From positions 1 through 33,976 of the forward strand of contig JABCPU010000629.1 in NCBI GenBank assembly GCA_016800925.1: a stretch of 33,976 bases of DNA, written 5' to 3'. Of this stretch, positions 21,071 through 29,490 are shown in pieces. Source of the stretch: Suillus spraguei. Lineage: Eukaryota; Basidiomycota; Agaricomycetes; Boletales; Suillaceae. Each line of letters starts with the position of its first letter. Position 1 is the stretch's first letter. Below the pieces are notes generated by a model, which had not been told where the DNA came from, made no database searches, and saw only the letters and a list, made by a program, of their open reading frames with translations. A program made the position numbers and the translations under genes.

Positions 21071-22289
21071 TCACAGTTTACCACGTAAACCTGTCATCAA
21101 TATACCAGCTTTCAAGCGTCCCTGGTTAAGAGCATCCCACCACTCCAGGATGCAGTCTACGACCTCGTCTTGTCGCTAAGTATATTGTTAGTAGTAGCTA
21201 CGACGATAAGAATTGATATTCACATTGATAAAATTGTGGTCGGCCTCCTCTATTAAATGGAGGTTGTGGGTTCCAGGCGTTCTGGCGCCAAGTGCTCGAG
21301 AGTAAATAACCGCGTCATACCTGAAGCAGTGGTGATTTTCATTCCCTGCTGTCATCTGCTATCAATTGGCAAACACTCACGTAGGAACTGTCTTATCGGC
21401 GAGACCATGTATTGTCAGAACATCTATTTGACCAGGAAATTTGTCCCAGACGATTGCGGTATTCCACTGAGAGGCCTCCTCTAGATCTCGTGGATAGATC
21501 CTTTCCACGACTGCTTGTCGAGCAACTGTTACGGTGCGCTCGTAGTAACCTTTGGCGCCCCACTGCTCTTTGTAGGCCTCGGCAACGTCTAGAAATCAGG
21601 ATTAGATGACCGACTGCCTGGACTTTGAAACTATTAAGCCTACCGTAAACTCGCTAATCACGGCTATTTCAGTTATTTTGCAGCACGCGGGAAGTTATTT
21701 CTCTCACATGCATTCGGTAACGGCCTGATACATTGACCATGGCACGGGCACGTTGACCTTCTTCGGACGTGCATAGCCAATACATCCCAACCAAAGAACC
21801 ACGAGAATGGCCCACCACTACATCAATCTCGTACCCATACGTATTGCGGAGGTAAGAAACGATTGTCACAAGGTCCTCGGCCCATTCCACAAGTCCACCC
21901 ATTTTGCCCCCACTTTCGTGATTGCCACTGCTCTATATGAATGGGGATTGACGCCAAGACGAACGGTTGACGGACCGAAAATCAAATCTGAATGAGTCCA
22001 TCGGGAAACATAGTGCGAGACGCTTTTGGAACAAGTAATCTTTATGCCTGGAGTGCGATAAGAAGAGATAAGGAGTAGACATAGTAGGAATGTACCCCAG
22101 AGCCCCATGAAGTATCTGGAACATACAATGAGTCAACTAATTTTGTAAATATCGGAATCATCATACCAGGGCGAGCTTTCTGCCCTTCGTGGACTCTTTA
22201 GGTGCTAGTTGTTCCAGAATCCCAACCAGCTCGCAATCATCTTGAGAATGTGGTATACGCAGTTTTGTGGACTTCCTAATACTGGCCAT
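21071..22289 (-). CDS. Alpha/beta-fold serine hydrolase, eight exons
   Basis: Predicted serine hydrolase of the alpha/beta family; the substrate is unknown. Exons (minus) are 22289-22167, 22115-22096, 22047-21976, 21930-21708, 21653-21644, 21588-21381, 21320-21224 and 21175-21071, with phases matching to give 285 residues. Motifs: oxyanion-hole HG in LILHGALG (44-45), DSFRFDFR (65-72), the nucleophile elbow VVGHSRGS with Ser114, a likely acid Asp214 in IHGLADKTVP, and a likely base His247 in EEADHNF. The family-like segment SGRYRMHRVYD is assembled across a 10-bp microexon. No signal peptide or membrane helix is apparent, so it is probably cytosolic. The start MASIRKSTK is the first suitable ATG. 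Introns are 45-60 bp; the third has a tandem acceptor (tatag|ag), and the longer choice keeps the frame. It appears intact. The transporter upstream is co-oriented, about 500 bp away. Confidence 0.9.
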
Positions 22290-22789
22290 TGATACTGTAT
22301 GGCAGTGAGGGAAATGCGGTTGGCACCTATTATTAGCTATGTACCAGTACCGATCAGAAATAGTGATATAAAAGGAAGGTAGTGTTTACCTTCACGATGT
22401 CATTTCTCAACCAATACTTACAGGTGAGTAACAAATGAGTGACAATGAGAAAATACAAACAATGGAGTTTGGACAGAATACTTGCAGTATATATGTAGGT
22501 TGAAGGAATACTGAACAAGCTCGCAAATAGTCATGTATCACCAACAATATATATATGCTACCCGGCAACAGATAATCACGGTCAATCTGGCTTTTTGCCA
22601 ATGAGGGCTTCCTTCGCATTCTTTACTGGGCCACCTTTCGCTTTCTTCTTCTCTGCTCCTTCGGCGTAATTGACTTCTCAACAATCTCGTTCAGGGGTTT
22701 CTTTGTGTCCTTGCTCTTGCCCCTGCTGACCGGCACTACTAATTGAGGAGTTCATGGTATACTATTCTTCCTCTACTGTAAATGTATTT
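22290..22789. other. Intergenic, with possible transporter C-terminal remnant
   Basis: About 500 bp between the transporter stop and the hydrolase start, both genes on the minus strand. On the minus strand, 22630-22740 reads a basic stretch (GKSKDTKKPLNEIVEKS) that could be an extra C-terminal exon of the transporter, but no splice pair keeps the frame. The rest should hold the hydrolase promoter. Confidence 0.4.
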
Positions 22790-24903
22790 TCATGCAACCT
22801 TGACTAATTCGTCACTCAAAATCTTTTTTTCACTGCTCGAGCGTCCTTTCGCATCACCAGGCGATTCGGTTGGGGAGAAATTGTTTGTCAAGTTGGCGGT
22901 AAGCTCATCCCGGTTGCGGAATGAGAATCCGTTCTTTTTCGCTTGGTCAACAACAAGGCCGCTGTGTGGAGTTCAGAACAACGCAAATTCATGAAAATAC
23001 TGGATCTTACATGGCGTAAATGGTCATGGCGATGTAACCGGACGTTGGGACAAGATACGAGTGACGGGTGTTTGTCTTGTCGGCAAGGGCACCTTGTGCA
23101 GGTGGGTACCAAGCCCCTCCCCCGACGCCCTGAGTTTAGTGAGAACCTTGCATCGAACACAGCCAGAAAACAAGAGGACCCACCATAACAATAAGACCAG
23201 AGCCCCGCTTAGTGTGCACTCCGAGGTTCTTAGTACCCAGGGTAAAGATGCACTGAAAGTACGCGAGACATGAGTTGTAGCTTAAAAAGAGGAGGAACGT
23301 ACAGGATAGCAAATGGATTCGAAGAAGAACAGACAGAAGAGACATGCGACAGCGCTATACCCAGGAAGCTGAGAGACCAAGAGGCAAAACAGTGAACAAC
23401 AGAACCCGTAGAAAGCTAGCAACAAGGCCGGGTCGATAAAGTTGAGTATCACTACACCAACAAATCTATAATTCAATAAGTTGAGCATAGTGATTAAGGT
23501 AGAAAATCGTGACACGTCTCACCGTCCTACGGTGAAGGTGATCTGGCAGAACGAGAATAACTGGCTAGCCTTTGACTGATCGATACCAATTCCTTGGTCA
23601 ACGAGGAAGTTGACGGCGAAAGAGGCAATGGTGACTTGTGCACCGCTGCGCTATATCTAAGGCTTACTACACAAGCTGGAGAGGACTAGATGGACGCACA
23701 CATAGGCTGTCTGGGCAACAAACCCGAAGATACAACGATATTGCTGCCAGAAAGGTCCTTGGCCATCCGTGATGCCAACCTCATCTATCTCTTCAGCCAA
23801 AGCATCTTCTGTGATTTCAGGTAGGTTGCAGAAGCTGTCAAAGGTGAGGACTAGTACGTCATGCAGAGATTTGCCTCACAAAAATAGTATATTAAGCACT
23901 ATGCCGAGGCCAGCAACTGCGAGATAGACCCTAATGAAAGTTTAGTACGGCTCTTGTGCAAAAATTATCAGACAAACCATTGCACAGTGCCAAGACTGGT
24001 CGCATTAGCACCAGTGAAAAACCAGCGCGAAGCAATCAAAGGTCCAGCAAAGGATGCGATGCCTTGGAATCCTTGACTGAAGTTCAAACGGGCGGCGGCA
24101 TACTGAGGCGTGCCAAGCACAGATATGTAGGAGTTGGCCGCGACCTCGAGTGTTGAAAGGCCGCAACCTGGGTAGGATAAGATATCAGCACGATGATGAT
24201 ATAGCTTGCGGGTTAAATTACCGATGACGAATGTACTCCCGACGAACCCTCCATACTTTTTGTATTTTGCGGATGGCCAGAAGAATATAGCACCTAAGAA
24301 ATGGTGAGTCTGTGTATTTTATGAATGAGGATACCAATACCAATGGAGTACAAGCCAAGGCCGATATGAATGCCTTTCTGTGAGTGAAATATGTATATGT
24401 TTGTTATCTAGTTTGTGGATCTCCAGACAAAAGGTTACCTTGTATCCCACTCGTCTCATCTGCTTCAATCAGTATCGCTCTTGAGAAAACATCGGTGCTA
24501 CTCACGAATATACCTGCGAATGGTGCCCACACGAAATAGGCACCCTAACTCGTGATTAATAAGATCGATCATACCATTACCAAGAACTAGACACTTACAA
24601 AGTATGCCAGTTGTAGGAGCGTGCTCTGAAGCTTGGAGATTCGAATACGGTCTGGAAGTGTGCATTGAGCACATCAAGAAGCTGTTATCGAAGTTCTGAT
24701 CAGCTGGAGAATAGATTGCAGATATGCAGGAAATTCATACACCATAGGCAAAACCCCCTGCAGAGTTCGACTTCGTCATTTCGGTCCCAATACCACAAGG
24801 AGATCTACGACTCACAAGTAAAAAAAAGGGAAGTCACAAGAGCGAACGAAAGGGCCCATTGCCTTCGTCCGAGTTGAGTTCCTGCATTCCGACGTTTAGT
24901 CAT
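22790..24903 (-). CDS. FucP-type MFS sugar transporter with a 1-bp frameshift
   Basis: Predicted major facilitator transporter of the fucose:H+ symporter-like (FHS) group, probably in the plasma membrane and importing a sugar. Fifteen exons can be drawn (first 24903-24816, last 22961-22790). They give 459 codons only if one base missing in exon 3 near 24640-24646 is allowed for. There LDVLNAHFQTVF is in one frame and ISKLQSTLLQLAYF in the next. Every other junction keeps phase with 45-61 bp introns. Conserved segments include SLFFTWGFAYG, AYFVWAPFAGIF, LEVAANSYISVLG, ARLNFSQGFQG, FAVNFLVDQG, GTKNLGVHTKRGSGLIVM and GGAWYPPAQGALADKTN. Many hydrophobic helices are evident. The start ATG at 24903 follows an in-frame TAG. 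The single lesion could be a recent null mutation or a sequencing error. Confidence 0.85.
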
Positions 24904-24991
24904 TCCCGTCTAGACATGGAAATGAACGTAGTGTCACCAGTAGTTCCTGTAGGAGCGGCATGCAGTAAAGGATGATGAGCACACACCTGTA

Positions 24992-25270
24992 TTAGATGCC
25001 TGAGAACCATTCGACGCTTATATTGCGGCCCATAATCGCTTTGGAGGTCAGCAAATGATTTGAATACAAGTCGCCATGGGGCACTATGGCCCGATATCGG
25101 ATCATGAAACCTGGTAGGCTCCCCGCATCATGATATCCATACCAATTGGGTATAATGTGTGAGCGCTGCGCAGGCCCTATGACCACACCATTGAACCCAT
25201 ATATTGTCTTCCTCCACACCGTGAAACCCGGACCGACAATTTGCGCCCATGTTCTTCCATCTACGGACAA
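24992..25270 (-). CDS. Weak candidate ORF of unknown family
   Basis: An open minus-strand frame of 92 codons beginning with a non-ATG codon just after a stop. It contains WAQIVGPGFTVWRKTIYG and IIPNWYGYHDAG and ends in NISVEWFSGI. The composition is protein-like (Trp, Tyr, Gly and His rich), but I recognise no family and see no convincing start or splice context. It lies just upstream of the transporter in the same direction. It could be a gene fragment or chance. Confidence 0.2.
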   Translation of the reverse strand: MSVDGRTWAQIVGPGFTVWRKTIYGFNGVVIGPAQRSHIIPNWYGYHDAGSLPGFMIRYRAIVPHGDLYSNHLLTSKAIMGRNISVEWFSGI

Positions 25271-25914
25271 TCACGCGGTAAATCGGCTGGAGTTTTGATC
25301 AAAAATCGAATCTATGATATTTTGAACTAATTATGCACTGAAGTGTCAGTTCAAGTAGAGCTTGTAATTCGTTGTTGGTGATGTTCCTCAAGTGGTGACC
25401 TGGCAAAACGATTAGGCAACCCTCAACGAACACCGACTTCTCGCATATTGGCAGAAAATGGATGACTTTCCGTAGGCTGAAATATTCTGATTAGAATATC
25501 ATATCATATATTTACCCTTATTAGGCAGGTGTGCCGTGATGCCGCTGTTCATTTACAGTCAGTTTGTAACCATGTGTCATCTACCTCCCCCCCCAATAGA
25601 CTTTACAGATGACTTACATCCGTTTTAGGCCACTAACACCAGCGATATCTGCTGACATAATCAGCCTTGCTTGAGATGGCATGTCACACAATGTGGCACC
25701 TCGCACAGTAATACTGAGGTACGTTTCAACTTTTAATCAAGTACGCTAAAGTCTTTCTCTCCTGCCACTATCTAGGTGATTCTAAGTGCCCAGAATGATG
25801 TCCCAAGTTCTCTGTGCCCACTAATGGAGTGCCTACCTGACCTGTATGCCACCGGTGCCTCCAATCTCGCCCAATGCAACCTAGTAGTATCAATTTCCTG
25901 TCACTTCTTATGTT
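25271..25914. other. Intergenic; nothing clear
   Basis: About 640 bp with no supported gene. It probably includes decayed sequence downstream of the transposase fragment, whose catalytic part would be expected here on the minus strand but is not recognisable. Confidence 0.4.
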
Positions 25915-26481
25915 CTATCTGTGAAGATATTGTGTGACAGTTCTGGGGATGATAGCAAAGATCTGCTGGAGGCTAATGGCATGTATAGTAGAGTTGAGAT
26001 AATGTAGCACAAGCCCAAGTGCCCTTGCAGCATCAAGGGAGCGTTTATCTATCCTTGGAGTTCCATGCACAGAGACATCCTCACGAGGTATTGGTGTCTC
26101 ATACCAGGCTTGCACAAAGCCTGCAGTCAGTAGTGAGGAGAAGGTGGGCACATCAACGCCCATTGTAGTGATGAAGGCTCTATCATGTTGACTATCATAT
26201 AGCACCTTCCATGGGGTGCTGATACGAGGATTTGGAAGTAGTTGGGGTAGGCAAAGGTACAAATGATGTGGGTGCCAAGTGTCAATGCGCTCTTGTCGTG
26301 ATACCTCACTCCCAGCAATGATAGCGGCAGCGAGCACCATAAGTCTCTCATCGTCATCGAAATGTTCAGCCTCGTCTTTGTCGAGAAGCAGCTGCTGGAC
26401 TGCAAAGTTATCGTCCATCAAGGACCAGACTAAATTTGATTGAATGAACGTACGGGGGATTATTTCAGTATACATTAACAT
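25915..26481 (-). pseudogene. PIF/Harbinger-like transposase, N-terminal fragment
   Basis: A minus-strand frame of 188 codons resembling the N-terminal half of basidiomycete PIF/Harbinger transposases (DDE superfamily endonucleases). Supporting features are an acidic DKDEAEHFDDDERL segment, a PRISTPWKVLYDSQHDRAF segment, and a helical region (SFSSLLTAGFVQAWYETPIP, then DAARALGLVLHYL, then QQIFAIIPRTVTQYL) like the part just before the catalytic domain. The frame stops there. The DDE domain that should follow is absent or unrecognisable, so this is a dead fragment. The assignment is from recalled sequence pattern, and terminal inverted repeats were not found. Confidence 0.6.
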
Positions 26482-26724
26482 ATCAGCGGTATTGGTAATA
26501 TTTTTGAGACTCCGGTATATTCTATTCTGGATTATTTTGCCTACGGAAAGTCATTCAATCTATCTGTTTTCGCATTTATTGCTCCTGCCTCAAAAGGTTA
26601 CATAATTTACTCCAACCCTCTAGTATCATCTACAGCTTCATCGCTGGTGAGCGTTTTCTGGTCCGTTGTTTTTGCATGTGCTGATCCTTCCACGCGGTCA
26701 ATTCACTCGCAGGTCCTTTGAATG

Positions 26725-27345
26725 TGAATGTGTTACTTTACTTTTCGGGGAGACTGGAGTTGGGAAAAGCACCATCATCAGCTTGATTATGGGACGCGAG
26801 TCGCGACGTTGTGCAGAAACCTGCACACTACAGCGTAGCCTCCTACGAAGCCAGTCTTGGAGATCGCCGCTTCAAACTTTGGGAAGTATCCTCGATGGGG
26901 GTTTTCCGATCCCTTTTTACAAAAGGGCGCCTGAAAAAGACGTACAAGAAGCTGTGCAGAGATGATGGAGTCTACCTTCTTTTGTATTGCATGAGGGGTT
27001 CGAGGGCCCAGAGGACGTTGATCAGGTATTATAAGTTTTTCACTGACAGTTGGCTCCATTGCCGGTGTGGCAGGTGGCGTACTGGTCGCTACTGTGGTCA
27101 CCTCCCTAAAAGATTATCCCAGGGACATAGATCATTGGTGGGTGAAGAACAAGGATAATCTGGAAAGCCTCGGGATGCAGTTTTCCGCACACGCTTGTAT
27201 CACTTCGCTCCCCAACGACCCACATGCATCGTCCGCTATACGTGCACGCCGACATCAATCAGAGCAAGCCATCCGCCGTCTCATTCATGACAGTCACCCA
27301 GGTACCGAAACACCTCGTAGTTCCAGCCCAGCTTTGACTTCGTGA
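26725..27345 (+). pseudogene. AIG1-like P-loop GTPase, frameshifted
   Basis: Resembles fungal AIG1/GIMAP-like P-loop proteins. Walker A (G1) is LLFGETGVGKSTIISLIMG at about 26740-26796. It is followed in other frames by SYEASLGDRRFKLWEVSS (about 26843-26896), KKLCRDDGVYLLLYCMRGSRAQ (about 26950-27011), VATVVTSLKDYP (about 27085-27120) and a C-terminal helical part ending at the stop 27343-27345. Frame breaks fall near 26735, 26830-26840 and 27045-27050, with no missing sequence between pieces, so this is a pseudogene. An upstream GT-AG pair (gtgagcg near 26647, cactcgcag ending 26711) may be a former intron. Like the NACHT gene, it belongs to a P-loop family that is expanded in Agaricomycetes. 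Confidence 0.75.
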
Positions 27346-27710
27346 AAAGTTGTCAAGTTTACTTGCGCAAAATGATTCTCGAATGTTGACCTCTGCGCAT
27401 ACTACTTTGTAATACTTCAAGATGCTCCAGCTCATAGACTGCTGTTCGTACAATCTAATTGCTTCAGTTTCCCCTTCTGTTTGTCGCCACATATATAATT
27501 TACTACATGTAATGCACATAGCCGAAAACAAAGGGTTTAAATGCCCACAACAAACCAAAAACCTGGGCCAATATCAGAGCGACAATACAAGAACCATTCT
27601 TGCCTCTGAAACTTAAAACAGACATTCGACTGAGTGATTTCAAGATTCTGAATCAATACAGCACTACGTGTATGTGTCGAATGAAAGAGAAACCCAAGTC
27701 GCAAGTGACA

Positions 27711-28211
27711 AATACCCGATACTGGCATTAAAGAGCAAGAGGTCTTGGGGTATGACACCTACTGCACGACGCAGCCTTGATAGCATTACTGTTCGGATGT
27801 CTTGCTCGTCGATCACGATGCGCCCTGAGCCGGATTGGAGGTCGTAGAAGCGGTAGAGGGGGCGGATGATTGTACTTTTACCTCCACCGCTTTCGCCAAT
27901 GAAGGCTATGCGTCTGCCGCGGGAAACTTTGGAGAAGACGTTGTGCAGTGCAGAAGTATGGTGGTCGTAGGAGAAGGATACATTTGCCTGTTGTGGGTTA
28001 AGATAAATGTAGACGTGTCTGGCAATGAAGTAGGGTGCGTACTAAATTCAATTTCGCCATTCGAGACTACTAATCCCTTGGCATTGAGTTCATCGACAAC
28101 CTCAGTGGGCTCATTAAGGAGGTGAAGAAATTTTTTCTCGGTATCGACGAGGCTTTGATTGATTGCGCGGTATACGTCAGCTAGGCTCGACAGAGGGAAG
28201 TAGAGCTGGCG
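27711..28211 (-). pseudogene. ABC half-transporter fragment (ABCB6/HMT1-like)
   Basis: Part of an ABC-B family exporter, covering the end of the membrane domain and the start of the nucleotide-binding domain. On the minus strand 28211-28044 reads QLYFPLSSLADVYRAIN, LVDTEKKFLHLLNEPTEV and NGEIEF. After what looks like a former intron (gtacgc to caacag), 27987-27716 reads NVSFSYDHHTSALHNVF, the Walker A IGESGGGKST, YRFYDLQSGSGRI and the Q-loop segment VGVIPQDLLLFN. Similarity stops after about 27716, before the signature motif, Walker B and H-loop. The intron junction also does not preserve frame. It is therefore a truncated, nonfunctional copy. The sequence resembles vacuolar/mitochondrial-type half transporters, and that subfamily call is tentative. 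Confidence 0.75.
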
Positions 28212-28318
28212 CGGTCAATGGACGTCCACATGAAAGAGATACAGTACCTACTTGTATATAATAAATGATGAACACCACAAAATCACTAGTGTTACACCAA
28301 GTTGTTGATTGGGACACA

Positions 28319-28375
28319 GACACCATTCACTAGAGACTCGCTGGTCCGACCAGCGAGTCTCTAGTGAATGGTGTC
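28319..28375. repeat. Perfect 57-bp palindrome (28-bp arms, 1-bp centre)
   Basis: Bases 28319-28346 are the exact reverse complement of 28348-28375, with a single C between them. The centre reads ctggtccgaccag. Such a sequence would form a long hairpin in RNA or a cruciform in DNA. It lies in non-coding sequence between the ABC fragment and the small transposase start. It may be a foldback element, fused terminal inverted repeats, or an assembly artefact. Confidence 0.95.
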
Positions 28376-28987
28376 ATGTTGTAAAGAACGCACCCGGGGC
28401 CCTGTTCACGGTTGTGTGTTATTACTGCAGAATGATCTTGAAAGAATCTGCATCAATCGCAAGCTAAATATATTTGCTTACAGAAAAACCTTATTGGAGT
28501 GTTGGAACGTGGTATCTGAGAAACTACTGCTCAAGTAGAAAGTTAATGATGGAGGAACATGAAGTACGACACGATAGACAGCTATGATATAGATCAGCTC
28601 CAACCTTGCTACGTGACCGTCCAGACGCACGTCTGCTATAAGATGAAACTGGACTACGGAGATGCCATGAAGCTTGGTGTCAATTGACTGGTGCTGAGAT
28701 AACCAGGATTTAGAAGTTATGTAATCAATTTATTGGGTTTGTTATTTATGGTTGTCTGACTCAAATATATTCTAGTTTTTGTACTGGCTATTTGGCAGCC
28801 GCAGTCAGTGTGTTTTTTACGTGTCTAATAGTGGTTCTCAAAGTTAACTTCGTATAGAAATTTCAAACGTTGAGCATTTTGGAATTTGCCGGTTAATTGA
28901 GGCTCCGACGCTGACACATTAACCCTAACCTTATACTCAGACCGTCATCATCTACTGCAGTCTGCGACACCATCTTTCAATATCATT
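28376..28987. other. Intergenic; nothing clear
   Basis: About 610 bp of AT-rich sequence without a supported gene. It includes a short telomere-like run (taaccctaacc near 28920), too short to interpret. Confidence 0.4.
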
Positions 28988-29152
28988 ATGCCTCGGGAAT
29001 CCGATCGTTCAAGGCTCCTTCGCAGCCTCAAACAAACTAGTCATGACCTTACTATCGCGCGATACATGGAGTTAGTTGAGTTTATGGTAGATGAACTACT
29101 AGTAGATGAGGAGGAGGACTCATCAGAGATCAGCGACACTGCTATACACTAG
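28988..29152 (+). pseudogene. Start of a PIF/Harbinger-like transposase ORF
   Basis: A 54-codon frame beginning MPRESDRSRLLRSLKQT, then LTIARYMELVEFMVDELL and an acidic EEEDSSEISD stretch. It resembles the extreme N-terminus of basidiomycete PIF/Harbinger transposases and stops abruptly at TAG 29150-29152, exactly where a block of short direct repeats begins. It is too short to be functional; the rest may have been displaced by the adjacent repeats or retroelement. It is in the opposite orientation to the fragment at 25915-26481, so it is a separate copy. Confidence 0.45.
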
Positions 29153-29335
29153 CGAGAGAAACGCGAGCTCAGTAGAGTCAAGACAATACTTTGATTGATA
29201 GTACCTAGCGAGAGAAACGCGAGCTAAGGTACGTTAGTGCAAGATATAAGTATGAGACGAAGACTATGCATACCTCAGTAGAGTCAAGACAATACTGAGG
29301 TGTTTCTACACAAAGACGGAGACTATGTATGTACC
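29149..29335. repeat. Interleaved short direct repeats
   Basis: Three exact or near-exact repeats alternate. A (ctagcgagagaaacgcgagc plus t) is at 29149-29169 and 29205-29225. B (cagtagagtcaagacaatac plus t) is at 29170-29190 and 29276-29296. C (gacgaagactatgcatacc / gacggagactatgtatgtacc) is at 29256-29274 and 29315-29335. The order is A-B-A-C-B-C. They lie at the left edge of the retrotransposon's 3' end. Confidence 0.85.
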
Positions 29336-29477
29336 GCAATGATTAGCTAATGTCGTACCGGAGGTTGGACGTGCGGATGTATCATGCGGTGCGGAATATA
29401 AGAAGACTCAGTGTCATATGGTGCCGAAGGTGCATGAGATAAGAGATAGCGCAAGAATGGTAATGAAGGGGCTAACA
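29301..29477 (-). repeat. Proposed 3' LTR of the copia element
   Basis: In element orientation (minus) a TGTTAGCCCC terminus starts at 29477, directly after a purine-rich tract and the pol stop. A TATA-like TCTTATATTCC lies at about 29394-29404. The nearest matching end (AACA on the minus strand, at 29301-29304) would give a 177-bp LTR with TGTT...AACA ends. The right boundary is well supported. The left boundary is a guess, because the other LTR is outside the window. Confidence 0.45.
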
Positions 29478-29490
29478 CACCCCCTCACCG
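29478..29490 (-). other. Polypurine tract overlapping the pol stop
   Basis: On the minus strand the pol frame ends in a TGA (29487-29485) that is itself part of a purine run (gtgagggggtg) ending at the proposed LTR. This is the expected site for priming plus-strand synthesis in an LTR retrotransposon. Confidence 0.6.

Noticed and set aside
28919..28931. Interstitial telomere repeat
   Set aside because: Only about two CCCTAA-type units are present, which is expected by chance in this length of sequence.
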